Source: Bacteroidales bacterium
GTDB lineage: Bacteria > Bacteroidota > Bacteroidia > Bacteroidales > P3
DNA length: 35,051 nt
Assembly: GCA_024400495.1 (NCBI GenBank)
Contig: JAKSMR010000026.1
Coordinates: 1 to 35,051, forward strand
Direction: 5' to 3'
The notes beneath the pieces are model-generated. The model made no database searches. It worked only from the letters and a program-made list of their open reading frames with translations, and had not been told where the DNA came from. The number at the start of each line of letters is the position of its first letter. Positions within the stretch are counted from its first letter, which is position 1. A program made the translations under genes and the position numbers. Shown here piece by piece: positions 16,656 to 24,940 of this stretch.

Positions 16656-16809
16656 TCTAGCACCCATGTGGCGTCTATCTAGCACCCTTGTAGCGCCTGT
16701 CTAGCACCCATGTAGCGCCTGTCTGGCACCCATGTAGCGCCTGTCTGGCACCCATCTAGCGCCTATCTGGCGCCTAAAATCGGCCTGTCTAGCCTCTTTG
16801 TGCTGCCTG
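16656..16809. repeat. 22-bp tandem repeat, seven units
   Basis: Seven contiguous units with an exact period of 22, close to TCTAGCACCCATGTAGCGCCTG. Units 2-5 (16678-16765) differ by one to three bases; units 6 and 7 are more divergent. There are no spacers, so this is a minisatellite and not a CRISPR array. Related units occur at 12738-12816 and 31728-31790. Confidence 0.9.
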
Positions 16810-16970
16810 TGGTTGTGGCTGCTACGGGGACACTAGTGGGGCGCTAGGAGGGCGTTGTGTGCCCGTTTCTATTCGTGACGGATGAAGGGGCGCGCCTTTG
16901 GCTTGCCTCTGAGGGCGGCTTTTGCTAGTTGTGGCGGACTCGTTTCTTTGTGAGGGGGGGGGCTTTGCGG

Positions 16971-18443
16971 CTATCGCACCACCAGTTTCTTCGATGCTAT
17001 ACCTTTGTCAGTCTGAACCCTCACGATGTAGTTTCCTGATGCGACATTGTTCAGGCGGAGCACCACACGATGGTCGTCTACGTTGCTTTCCAATATGCTG
17101 GCTCCGTTGGTGGAGAAAAGCTCGATATGTCTCATTGTTGCCGACGCCGAGATGGTCACCTCATCCTTTGCCGGGTTGGGTACCAGAGTCACTTTCAGTT
17201 CTTCGGAAGGGGTTTGTGGGATGGAGAGGATGGCTCCGTTTGCGATCCTGATGCTGTCCCATTCTCCGTAATAGAGAGTGTCGATATGGCATTGGGCACG
17301 CAGTTTGACCTTGTAGGTGATAGAGGAGTCGAGGTTTGTGAGCACGTACGATGGTGTTGGGCAGTCGACCCAGGTGCAGCTGTCGTCGGGGGTGCCATAG
17401 GGGCCGTAGATCAGCTCCCATCGGGTGCTGTATTGGGAGGAAGACCATGTGATTGTTGCGGAACTGGCGTCGTGGCGTTCGGCCTGGATGTCGGAGACTA
17501 TAGGGCAGGCGTCCTCATAGATAGCCCATAGCATGGGGTATTCCGAACCTAAACGCGTATAATAGTCATACCATTTGAGAGCCTCCGTGCCATAAAAGCG
17601 GTTGTCGTGCAAGGATAGGCATTTCTTGTGGTAGATTTCAAAAGCGCAGTCGGGCAGGCTGATTGATCCGAACTGGTAGCCGGTATAGTAAGCTGCCACA
17701 TATTGGGTATCAGGCCATTGGGGAGTGCGTTGGATGTCTTGCGAGAATGTAGAGAACCCGATATAAAAGGAGTCTTTTACCAATGTGGGCGTGTCGAAAT
17801 AGAATTCTCTAAGAGGGAATACTTCAATGGTGTCTGCAATATGCTCGCAACAGTATGTGGTGTTGTTGGGGAAGTGTCTCATCCGTGACATGAGATATTT
17901 GCAAGGGGTTTCTATCTCCCATACGATATCCTGCATGCATATCAAGGTGTCGGGGCGTGCATCGTAGAAATATAGGTGTTCGGCAGTATCGGGCGGCAGT
18001 CCGCAGAAATGGCTCCAGAAGGAAGACGCGGGGTAGTGTTCGTAGTTGTAGAAATGTGGTGTCATGACGCCAGCGAGACCTTTCACGATGATAGGATGGT
18101 CGGTATATTGGTACCACATTTCCTTATGCCACTCGTCGCCAGGGTAGCAGTGGTGTCCTATGGAGTGTCGTAGCTCATATTGAACAGGGATTTTTACGGG
18201 TGCATATCCCATTACCGACACCCAAGAGCCGGTTACCGAATCAAAGTAGCGGTCTATCTCTACCATCTCGACTATGGTAATAGTAGAGTCGGGGGAGTCG
18301 AGCCACGCGTCGGGGTCGAAGATCTTGAAATAGTTGGGGCTGAGGCCATGGAGGGTGTCTCTGCAGGTCTGATTGAAAGCTTGCCCTAGTACTGTGGTTG
18401 TGCAGAGGAGGAGTGTTGCTATGAGGAGGATTGTCTTTTTCAT
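16971..18443 (-). CDS. Secreted T9SS-sorted protein, cassette gene A, copy 2
   Basis: A 490-residue paralogue of the protein at 12933-14405, collinear over its full length: signal peptide, QTCRDTLHGLSPNYFKIFDP opening, Tyr/Trp/Cys-rich domain, fibronectin-III-like region and T9SS type A sorting domain (LVPNPAKDEVTISASA, ending KKLVVR). The most variable stretches are in the middle (about residues 225-300) and in the first half of the sorting domain, while the SSFWSHFCGLPPDTAEHLYF core is unchanged. It starts 27 bases after gene B. Localisation at the cell surface through T9SS is inferred; function unknown. Confidence 0.88.
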   Translation of the reverse strand: MKKTILLIATLLLCTTTVLGQAFNQTCRDTLHGLSPNYFKIFDPDAWLDSPDSTITIVEMVEIDRYFDSVTGSWVSVMGYAPVKIPVQYELRHSIGHHCYPGDEWHKEMWYQYTDHPIIVKGLAGVMTPHFYNYEHYPASSFWSHFCGLPPDTAEHLYFYDARPDTLICMQDIVWEIETPCKYLMSRMRHFPNNTTYCCEHIADTIEVFPLREFYFDTPTLVKDSFYIGFSTFSQDIQRTPQWPDTQYVAAYYTGYQFGSISLPDCAFEIYHKKCLSLHDNRFYGTEALKWYDYYTRLGSEYPMLWAIYEDACPIVSDIQAERHDASSATITWSSSQYSTRWELIYGPYGTPDDSCTWVDCPTPSYVLTNLDSSITYKVKLRAQCHIDTLYYGEWDSIRIANGAILSIPQTPSEELKVTLVPNPAKDEVTISASATMRHIELFSTNGASILESNVDDHRVVLRLNNVASGNYIVRVQTDKGIASKKLVVR

Positions 18444-18470
18444 GATTCGGGGTTGTTTTTTTTTGATGCC

Positions 18471-19832
18471 TTAGTTGCAACGGATGATTCCATCCTGTTC
18501 GGTAGTCTCTGGTATGGATGACCGGTAGGATGCTAGGAATATGCCTACCATGAGTTGCCCTTCGATCGATGGTGTCTTGTGCTCTGTGCCGTTTTGGAAG
18601 AGAGATTGATCGGGGTGGTCAAAGCAGTCCGAAGAAGAGAAAAGGGTGTCTTGTGCGTAGTAGATGGCGTCGACATGGTTGCCCGAAACGATATAGCCGG
18701 CCTCGTCCGTTGCTGTAATGCTGCTTCCTGCCAGGATGTCCGTCTCATCAGTCCATAGATTGGCGAACGGGTAACTCCGCAGGTCAAACTGAACAACTCG
18801 TGTAGGTATCGGGGTGAAGGGGTCTCCTGTCCCATAGAGTGCACATATTGTTTTGTGGCTTCCGACAAATGCCGCCCCCTTTGTCACCCGATAGGAGGGA
18901 AGGTTCGGCACTAGGGTTTGCTGCCTCATAATCTGATCCAGATCTGTCGGGACAGAATATAGATCAACTACGAATTTGTTGGTCTGGTTGAATACCTCTC
19001 CTCGATAAAGGGCTCCGAAGTCGAGTCCTACGGCTTGGATCTTAACGAGGCTTATGCGCCCGAGGGCAAGGTTGTCGTCCTGCGAGAAAGACATCCTGGA
19101 GGAGTGTAAGGGCGAGGAGCTTTTATTGAAGATGCGGTAGGAGATCAAGGATGGTGTTCCGGCTTGGGGAGAGAGTCTGGCGACAGAGACGAGGTGGTCG
19201 TCGCACACGATGATGTCGTCATAGTACTCTCCGCTGCCTGAGAGATAGGCCATTTTGAAATGGGCGTCTCCCGGCACCCAGTCGAAGAGGCATCGTATGT
19301 TGGTGCTCTCGTGCCTGATCTCGGTATATTGGGTGGAGACATGCTCATCGCCCACGAAAACGACATGCGTCACCCGTTCGTTGTCCTGGAAAGCGGCCAT
19401 ATTGCCGAAGTTGCGGAAGAAGGCCATGCTGCTTATCGCGTCGTCTCTGACGGGCAGGCTGGCAACATTGGGCAGGCAGTAGTGGATGCTGTCCTGCTGG
19501 GCGAAGGTGGCGGCGATGTCGAAATAGCCCATCAGCCCCGATTGCTGTCGGGTGCTGCCCACAAAATAGAGGCTGCCATCCATGATGTCGAAGTCGGCGA
19601 CATTGTAGCCGTCCACAAGGCGGGCGGAAACAATATGGTTGCTCGATTTGTCGATCAGCAGGAAAGCGCTCTGGTCGTCGGTTTCGTGGGTGTAGGCAAC
19701 GAAATAGCTATGGTTCCAGTCGCGGACGATAGTGTTCGTGTCGCTGCCGAAGTCGGTCCGCACTCTGCTCGGCTGGGAGAGCAGGGGCAGAGCGAAGGCT
19801 GTAAGGATCAGGAGCAGGATTCGGGCTTTCAT
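18471..19832 (-). CDS. Secreted protein of unknown function, cassette gene B, copy 2
   Basis: The ATG at 19832 gives 453 residues with a signal peptide (MKARILLLILTAFALPLLSQ). It is a close paralogue of the 14478-15848 product with the same strand motifs (NHIVSARLVDGYNVADFDIM, YFVGSTRQQSG, YDDIIVCDDHLVSVAR, ICALYGTG) and the C-terminal RCN. The last 150 residues diverge more than the first 200. No sorting domain is present. A -7 box lies 27 bases upstream. Gene A follows after 27 bases, so a two-gene transcript is likely. Confidence 0.85.
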   Translation of the reverse strand: MKARILLLILTAFALPLLSQPSRVRTDFGSDTNTIVRDWNHSYFVAYTHETDDQSAFLLIDKSSNHIVSARLVDGYNVADFDIMDGSLYFVGSTRQQSGLMGYFDIAATFAQQDSIHYCLPNVASLPVRDDAISSMAFFRNFGNMAAFQDNERVTHVVFVGDEHVSTQYTEIRHESTNIRCLFDWVPGDAHFKMAYLSGSGEYYDDIIVCDDHLVSVARLSPQAGTPSLISYRIFNKSSSPLHSSRMSFSQDDNLALGRISLVKIQAVGLDFGALYRGEVFNQTNKFVVDLYSVPTDLDQIMRQQTLVPNLPSYRVTKGAAFVGSHKTICALYGTGDPFTPIPTRVVQFDLRSYPFANLWTDETDILAGSSITATDEAGYIVSGNHVDAIYYAQDTLFSSSDCFDHPDQSLFQNGTEHKTPSIEGQLMVGIFLASYRSSIPETTEQDGIIRCN

Positions 19833-19859
19833 GTAAGGGGGGTGGTTTTTTTTCGGCTG

Positions 19860-19867
19860 CAAAATTA
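19860..19867 (-). promoter_or_regulatory. -7 box (TAATTTTG) of cassette copy 2
   Basis: Same box and near-same spacing as in copy 1 (15872-15879). A run of nine T residues and AT-rich sequence lies behind it, with no clear TTTG -33 box. Confidence 0.62.
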
Positions 19868-19995
19868 CACAAAAATCCCCAACCGGCCAATTTTTTTTTT
19901 CTGAAGAGGGTGCTGTTGCTGAAAATTAGTGTGTTATGTCTGTTTTTTTGAGGTTGGCTATTGTTGGCCGCCTTCGGTATGGTTGCCAGAACGAA

Positions 19996-20028
19996 AGCAG
20001 GGGCGGGAAAGCTCCCTGCCCCTGCTTG
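19996..20028. terminator. Hairpin after the YitT-family gene
   Basis: AAGCAGGGGC pairs with GCCCCTGCTT, and GGGA with TCCC inside it, leaving one bulged T. It lies 28 bases past the YitT stop and matches in position the 14-bp hairpin at 15994-16027. Confidence 0.68.
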
Positions 20029-20056
20029 GAAGTGGCTTGTAGGCTGCCGGGTTGTG

Positions 20057-20977
20057 CTACTCGGCGTGGTTCTTCTTCTCCTTGCGGTTCTTGTTCCACA
20101 GGCCATAGATCTCGCTCACGTTGCCGGCTGTGATGAAGGCGTTGATTCCGTTGGTGTTGATGAACTTCATCAGCTCGGCGAAGTCGTCCTTGCTCAACAG
20201 CGCCTGGAGCTCGATGCTGTGCTGGTTGCTGTAGCCGCCCACCACGTCGTAGAGTGTGCATCCGCGATGGAGGTCGTTGATGATATATTGGCGCACACGC
20301 TCGTGCTCGTGGGTAACGATGCACACGCGCTTCTTGTTGTTCAGCATCGTGGTGAAGTAGTCTACCACTATGCCGTTGATCCAGGTGCCGATGAGGCCGA
20401 TGACCACCATGCGGAAGGGGTTGATGGCGAAAGCCGTGCAGCAGATGACGGCGCCGGCAACGGAGACCGATTTGCCGATGTCGAAATGGAGGTATTTGTT
20501 GATGATCTTGGCCAGGATGTCCAGCCCGCCGGTAGAGGCGTTGATGCTGAAGAGCACGGCTTGCGAGGCGCTGAGCAGCAGCACGAAACAGAGCAGGTCG
20601 AACCAGGGGTCGCCCATTACGGATGTCGTCCCTGCCTCCACAAGGTTCTGCCAGGGGAACCATCGGTCGAGGAGGCTCATGATGGGGCTCACGATGAGGG
20701 CTGTGTAGACCGTCTTGGCTCCAAACTCCTTGCCGATGAGGAAATAGGCCAGCACGAGCAGTATGGCATTGATGACGAAGATCATCGTGGGTACCGAGAC
20801 GGCACCTCCCGAGAGGGCGCTCAGCACGATAGAGAGGCCCGAGATGGTGCCGATGATGAGCTTGCTGGGAACGAGGAAATAGTATACCGCCGCCGAGGCG
20901 ATAGTCATGGCCAGGGTCATGATGACAAGTTCTATCCAGAACTTCTTGGTGCAGAGGATGCTTAGCAACTTCTTCAT
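20057..20977 (-). CDS. YitT-family membrane protein (YitT plus DUF2179 domains)
   Basis: A 306-residue protein. The first 210 residues contain five to six hydrophobic segments with the family pattern (FLVPSKLIIGTISGLSIV, ASTGGLDILAKIINK). The last 90 residues are the soluble DUF2179 domain (KRVCIVTHEHERVRQYIIND, then GINAFITAGNVSEIYG). YitT proteins are inner-membrane proteins of unsettled transport or regulatory role. A TACCTTTG -7 box lies 55 bases upstream. The 3' third of this gene was copied to 16052-16342 by the tandem duplication. Downstream genes are the secreted cassette, separated by a hairpin. Confidence 0.9.
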   Translation of the reverse strand: MKKLLSILCTKKFWIELVIMTLAMTIASAAVYYFLVPSKLIIGTISGLSIVLSALSGGAVSVPTMIFVINAILLVLAYFLIGKEFGAKTVYTALIVSPIMSLLDRWFPWQNLVEAGTTSVMGDPWFDLLCFVLLLSASQAVLFSINASTGGLDILAKIINKYLHFDIGKSVSVAGAVICCTAFAINPFRMVVIGLIGTWINGIVVDYFTTMLNNKKRVCIVTHEHERVRQYIINDLHRGCTLYDVVGGYSNQHSIELQALLSKDDFAELMKFINTNGINAFITAGNVSEIYGLWNKNRKEKKNHAE

Positions 20978-21031
20978 AATCTGCTTCTTTCTCTTTGTTT
21001 GTCTTGTCGGTTTGTTTTGTCAAAAAACGTG

Positions 21032-21039
21032 CAAAGGTA
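21032..21039 (-). promoter_or_regulatory. -7 box (TACCTTTG) for the YitT-family gene
   Basis: Perfect TAnnTTTG on the minus strand, 55 bases before the start codon, with poly-T sequence upstream of it. The spacing to a possible TTTG is too short for a standard -33 box. Confidence 0.6.
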
Positions 21040-21132
21040 GGAAAAAAACTCAAAAAAGAAAAAAAATAATTTCTTCCCTCCTCCCGCCTTTGTGTGTTGG
21101 TGGAAGGAGGATTTTTTGCGGTTGCTGTTGAT

Positions 21133-21171
21133 AAAAGAGCGCCTCCCGTGTTGACGGGTGCGCTCTTTTTT
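21133..21171. terminator. Hairpin terminator after cassette copy 3
   Basis: AAAAGAGCGC pairs with GCGCTCTTTT, and CCCGT with ACGGG inside it. It lies about 28 bases past the gene A copy 3 stop. Because the outer stem is A-rich on one side and T-rich on the other it can act in both directions. Confidence 0.75.
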
Positions 21172-21198
21172 GGGGTGTCGGTTGTTGTTTTTTTTCGG

Positions 21199-22857
21199 CT
21201 ATCTCACCACTAGTTTCTTTGTTGCCACGCCTTGGCTGGTGTGGATGCGGAGGAGGTAGGCTCCTGGGTCGAAACGGGTGACATTGATCTGCACCTTCGT
21301 GGCTCCGATGGGTAGCGTCTCCATCAGTTGTCCCTGGAGGTTGAGGATCTCGATGCTGGCGATCCTCAAGGTTGAAGAGATGGAGACCATATTGGTGGCG
21401 GGGTTGGGGACGAGAGTGATGCTCTCTGCGTCGATGGCTGGATGCTGGATGCCGATGGTGTCGGGCTCGTGGGAGGTGGTGTCGGAGATGGCGCCGAAGA
21501 GGAAGGAGAGGCTGTCGCTCCATTCGCTGATATAGGTGCTGTCGGAGAAGCCCATGATGGCGCTGTCGCGGCCTTCGAGATGATAGGGGCAGAAGGCCTT
21601 GACCCGGAAGATGTAGTTGGCGTTGCTGTCGAGACCAGAGAGTTCGTAGTGGGAGACCGCCAGGGTGTCGCGATGCAGGCTGTCGACGGGGTAGCCCTCT
21701 TTGGTGTAGGCCACTTCCCAGAGCGTGTGGCTATAGGCGGCGCGCCAGGTGATGAAGGTGCTGTCGGGCGTGGAGCGCGTCACATGCAGCTCCGGGGCCT
21801 CGGGGCACATATCCTCCACGATGGGGAAGATGAGCGGGAGGGCATTGCAGAACTCTGTGTTTCTGTACCAGGTGTTGACGGGTATGTTGAGCTGGTTCAG
21901 AGTCCGGGTGGGGCGGATGTTTCTTCCGATAGCAGGCAGGGCGACGGCAGAGGGGCAGGTGTCGGCACTCATGGCGTTATACCGCGGGCAGGTCGGCAGG
22001 TGTGGTGTTAATGAGGAGCCTATCGCCCCGTAGAGCGCTTCTTTGCATCCAAAGCCGCCGCGGGGATGCGTGAAGTTCGTTCTGTATCTTTGTGTGGCGC
22101 CGATGTAGAACGAGTCTGTCACAAAAACAGGGCGTTCGAGATAGGACTCCTGATAGCGTAGCGTCCTATAGACTGTGCTGTCTTTGGCGCAGCAGGTGAT
22201 GACTGGGGGGCGGAGAGCGGTATTGATGTAGCGTGACGAGTCGTTGGATATTCTGCGCCAGGGGAGGTCTATGCGGCAGACTAGCGAGTCGGGGCCGACT
22301 TCGTAGAGCAGGTAATGTTCCATGGAGTCGAGGTATTCTTCTGCATCGATCTGGCTGATGGTGCTACCGGTCAGGGTGTCTCGATAGTAGCAATGGATGC
22401 CAATCTGCCCTGCAATACCAATGATTTTCAAGGGTCGGTTCGTATATCGCCCCACCATTTCGTCGTTCCAATACAGATCGGGGTATTTACAGTGGCCATC
22501 CACGCCAAAACGGGGCTCTAGATAATACACCAGGTCATGATGGATGCGATGGTAAACCGAGTCCCATTTGTAGATAGGGCATTGTACATAGTCGGTGTCG
22601 TAGTATATATAAGATGATCCGTCGTCGTCGTTGACGAGGATGGCGCTGATGATGGTGTCGCAGGTGTACCATCCCACCAGTCTGCGTTCCCAATACTTCT
22701 TTATTGTGTCTTGTGCAAACCAGTCGGTAGGGTCGAAGCATCCGAAATAGTCGGGGTTGAGGTCCTGTATCGTGTCGCCGTATCGGGGCTGGAATTGGGC
22801 CTTGGCGCAGTTTGCTGATATAAGCAGCAAAAAGGCGATAGTGTATAGCTTTTTCAT
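21199..22857 (-). CDS. Secreted T9SS-sorted protein, cassette gene A, copy 3 (divergent)
   Basis: A 552-residue protein with a signal peptide (about 1-20, ending ANCAKAQ). It is a distant paralogue of the two 490-residue copies: RYGDTIQDLNPDYFGCFDPT replaces their opening, and VFVTDSFYIGATQRYRTNF matches their VKDSFYIGFSTFSQ segment. A fibronectin-III-like region (TFITWRAAYSHTLWEVAYTK, YELSGLDSNANYIFRVKAFC) and a T9SS type A sorting domain (LVPNPATNMVSISSTL, IEILNLQGQLMETL, GAYLLRIHTSQG, KKLVVR) follow. It starts 13 bases after gene B copy 3. Function unknown; surface export is inferred from the sorting domain. Confidence 0.88.
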   Translation of the reverse strand: MKKLYTIAFLLLISANCAKAQFQPRYGDTIQDLNPDYFGCFDPTDWFAQDTIKKYWERRLVGWYTCDTIISAILVNDDDGSSYIYYDTDYVQCPIYKWDSVYHRIHHDLVYYLEPRFGVDGHCKYPDLYWNDEMVGRYTNRPLKIIGIAGQIGIHCYYRDTLTGSTISQIDAEEYLDSMEHYLLYEVGPDSLVCRIDLPWRRISNDSSRYINTALRPPVITCCAKDSTVYRTLRYQESYLERPVFVTDSFYIGATQRYRTNFTHPRGGFGCKEALYGAIGSSLTPHLPTCPRYNAMSADTCPSAVALPAIGRNIRPTRTLNQLNIPVNTWYRNTEFCNALPLIFPIVEDMCPEAPELHVTRSTPDSTFITWRAAYSHTLWEVAYTKEGYPVDSLHRDTLAVSHYELSGLDSNANYIFRVKAFCPYHLEGRDSAIMGFSDSTYISEWSDSLSFLFGAISDTTSHEPDTIGIQHPAIDAESITLVPNPATNMVSISSTLRIASIEILNLQGQLMETLPIGATKVQINVTRFDPGAYLLRIHTSQGVATKKLVVR

Positions 22858-22870
22858 TTGTCGGGAAGGT

Positions 22871-24268
22871 TTAATGGCAGAGGTTTGTTAAGGTGGCGGA
22901 TGTTTTGGTGCATATGTGGCGCTGCATGCTCGAGGTGCCGGTTGCTATCGAGAGGGTGGCTTGGTGTTTCCCGATATCGGGCTGGCGTTGGCAGGTGGCG
23001 TCGATCGTGTCGGCTTGCAGGCAGCTGGTGCTGGTCGCTATGTTGTCCCATATCAGCAACAGGTTGGAGGATCGCTTTCCGCAGGCAATCATTTTCTGAT
23101 TTCCCGAAGGGGATAAGGCGAAAAGGGTGTTTGATCCAGAGACGTAGGCTTTTGTCTGGCAAGGATATCCGGAGTTTTGGGAGGGGCGGAACCGGAATGC
23201 CACGCTATGGCCGGCAGAGAACAACGGGGTGGTGATGTCGGCAAGCACCATAAGCGAAGCGGAGGCGGGCGAGAAGGCTGCATCGCGCAGCTTGTCGGCG
23301 GCCGACAGTTTGCAGGGGATCCAATGCCGTTCCCGAGGCTCGATGGCGATGGGGTGCAAAGAGGTGTTGGCGTGAGCGTAGCCAACCGTGATGCCCTTGT
23401 CTCCTATGCCGTCCTTGTCTCCGTAATGTATGGTTGCCCAGTCTCCGCCGCCTAAGTCTGCGAGCAGCACGGCAGAGGCGCTGTTGTCGTCCGTATAGCT
23501 GTAAGCAAACCCTGCCTGGGAGGAGTTGAACAGCGAATCGGGGGTTGTGAGGATTCTGTAGCCATAGGGGGTTATGCTTGAGGCTGTTGTGCGGTTTTTT
23601 CGGAAGGAACATACGAGGAGGTCCCCCACCATGGCCAGGTCGTCGTAGTACTCGTTGAGGTCCTCGTTGCGCGCGTAGACGAATGTCGGGTTGTCGTAGG
23701 GGTCAAGGAGGAACAGGCATCGCTTGGTGTCGTATAGGGCTGTCTCGCCCGGAAGAAGGCGGCGGCGTTCCCCGATAGCAACTATCTGGGTCCTCGATGT
23801 GTTCCCTGCGACGATCTCCATCTTGTCGAAGTTGACAAAAGAATAGGGGTCAGTAGGACCTTGTATGCCCTCGTTGAGATATCCTGCTGCCATAGTGTTG
23901 GCCGTGTGGCTGTTGACCGCCACCTCGGAACCTGTGATGTCGCCCAGGGCGACAAACCCCCACATTCCTCTTCGCGAATTGTTGTGGTAGCCCACAAAAA
24001 ACAACGTGTCGTCCTTCACTTTCATGTCGCTCATATGAAGATAGGGGGGCATCTCTATCTTGTAGGCAAGGCTGCTGTCTTTTTTTATCCAGTAGAGATG
24101 TGTCGACGACAAACTGCTCTGTGAGAACACGATGTGATAGGCTTGGTTCCATTCTGCAACCAACGAATGGCTCGATGATCCGGTGATTTTCGATACGGAT
24201 CCGATCTGTGCCGCCAACGCCAATGGAGGCAAGAGAAGAAGGAGCGATAGCAATTTTTTCTTCCTCAT
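22871..24268 (-). CDS. Secreted protein of unknown function, cassette gene B, copy 3 (divergent)
   Basis: A 465-residue protein with a signal peptide (MRKKKLLSLLLLLPPLALAA). It is a distant paralogue of the two other B proteins and shares their order of motifs: AEWNQAYHIVFSQ for DWNQRYLIAYT, DMKVKDDTLFFVGYHNNSRR for DFDILDDKLYFVGRTRQQSG, and EYYDDLAMVGDLLVCSF for YDDIIVSGDHLISVA. It ends TNLCH, keeping the near-terminal cysteine. A beta-propeller-like fold is inferred. Gene A copy 3 starts 13 bases later. Its leader holds a strong GGTNACCTCTAA hairpin at 24288-24332. Confidence 0.85.
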   Translation of the reverse strand: MRKKKLLSLLLLLPPLALAAQIGSVSKITGSSSHSLVAEWNQAYHIVFSQSSLSSTHLYWIKKDSSLAYKIEMPPYLHMSDMKVKDDTLFFVGYHNNSRRGMWGFVALGDITGSEVAVNSHTANTMAAGYLNEGIQGPTDPYSFVNFDKMEIVAGNTSRTQIVAIGERRRLLPGETALYDTKRCLFLLDPYDNPTFVYARNEDLNEYYDDLAMVGDLLVCSFRKNRTTASSITPYGYRILTTPDSLFNSSQAGFAYSYTDDNSASAVLLADLGGGDWATIHYGDKDGIGDKGITVGYAHANTSLHPIAIEPRERHWIPCKLSAADKLRDAAFSPASASLMVLADITTPLFSAGHSVAFRFRPSQNSGYPCQTKAYVSGSNTLFALSPSGNQKMIACGKRSSNLLLIWDNIATSTSCLQADTIDATCQRQPDIGKHQATLSIATGTSSMQRHICTKTSATLTNLCH

Positions 24269-24287
24269 GGTTTTGTTTGTTTTTTAT

Positions 24288-24332
24288 GGTGACCTCTAAT
24301 GTTACTCATTTTTCTAATTTTTAGAGGTTACC
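24288..24332. repeat. GGTNACCTCTAA hairpin in the leader of cassette copy 3
   Basis: GGTGACCTCTAA (24288-24299) and TTAGAGGTTACC (24321-24332) form a stem with 11 of 12 pairs, flanked on both sides by TTAT. The right part, from TAATGTTACTC at 24297 to 24332, is repeated in inverted orientation at 24619-24655 with only two differences over 36-37 bases. Confidence 0.8.
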
Positions 24333-24384
24333 TTATGTTTTTTTTTTAAAGGATTATGGCTGTGGGTGTTATTTATGTGAAAAT

Positions 24385-24392
24385 CAAAATTA
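24385..24392 (-). promoter_or_regulatory. -7 box (TAATTTTG) of cassette copy 3
   Basis: On the minus strand TAATTTTG lies about 115 bases before the gene B copy 3 start, giving a leader that contains the 24288-24332 hairpin. All three cassette copies use the same box sequence. Between 24393 and 24618 no gene was found. Confidence 0.55.
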
Positions 24393-24618
24393 TACGCCAA
24401 AAATACAGACGAAATCCTTTATGCAAAGATAGAAAAAAATCAAAAAAAGAGAAATTTTTTTTTCGCTTTCCTTCCCGCCCTCGCGTGGTTATGTTGCCTT
24501 CGGGTGGCCTCTTAAGGATTTGTAGGAACTGATTTCCAGAGGTTGCAGGAAGTTACTTCCAATCACATTGGTCATCTATATGGTATTGTTTTGCATTTGG
24601 AAGATAGGAGTCTCTATA

Positions 24619-24940
24619 GGTGACCTCTAAAAATTAGAAAAAATGAGTAACATTAGCTTGAGCGTCTTGCTGCTTCTTTTTGGCGCTTCCAAGCGTAACC
24701 GCTTTTGCACACAAGACGTTATTGCGGTTCGGCAAAATCAGCAAGCTGCTTCTGCTCTCACTCCGCAGATAACGGCGGCACATAGCACCGCACCGTTTGT
24801 GCAAGCCGAGAGCAGAACAAGCTTGTTTGTTATGCCGAGGCGCCGCCAAATGTCACGCAAGTAATGCACCTGCGCGCTTCCTCTCGGAATCGCTCAAAAA
24901 TAAACTGCAATCCATCTCAATCTAATTGTTAGAGGTCACC
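24619..24940. mobile_element. Candidate transposase-less element (MITE-like) with 20-bp terminal inverted repeats
   Basis: GGTGACCTCTAAAAATTAGA (24619-24638) and TCTAATTGTTAGAGGTCACC (24921-24940) are inverted copies with 19 of 20 matches, bounding 322 bases. Inside, CAAGCTGCTTCTGCTCTC (24742-24759) and GAGAGCAGAACAAGCTTG (24808-24825) form a further imperfect stem. An internal 73-codon frame (24643-24864) has no homology I recognise and is probably not a gene. No clear target-site duplication is visible. It lies between the cassette region and the RHS island. Confidence 0.5.

Noticed and set aside
16656-16809. Possible CRISPR array
   Set aside because: The 22-bp units are directly contiguous with no spacers, and no cas gene is in the window.
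19961-20965. 334-codon plus-strand frame opposite the YitT gene
   Set aside because: Antisense to a clear membrane protein; acidic low-complexity translation without signal or motifs.
24643-24864. 73-codon frame inside the MITE-like element
   Set aside because: Its start lies within the repeat sequence, the translation has no recognisable fold, and the region is dominated by inverted repeats; a chance frame is more likely.
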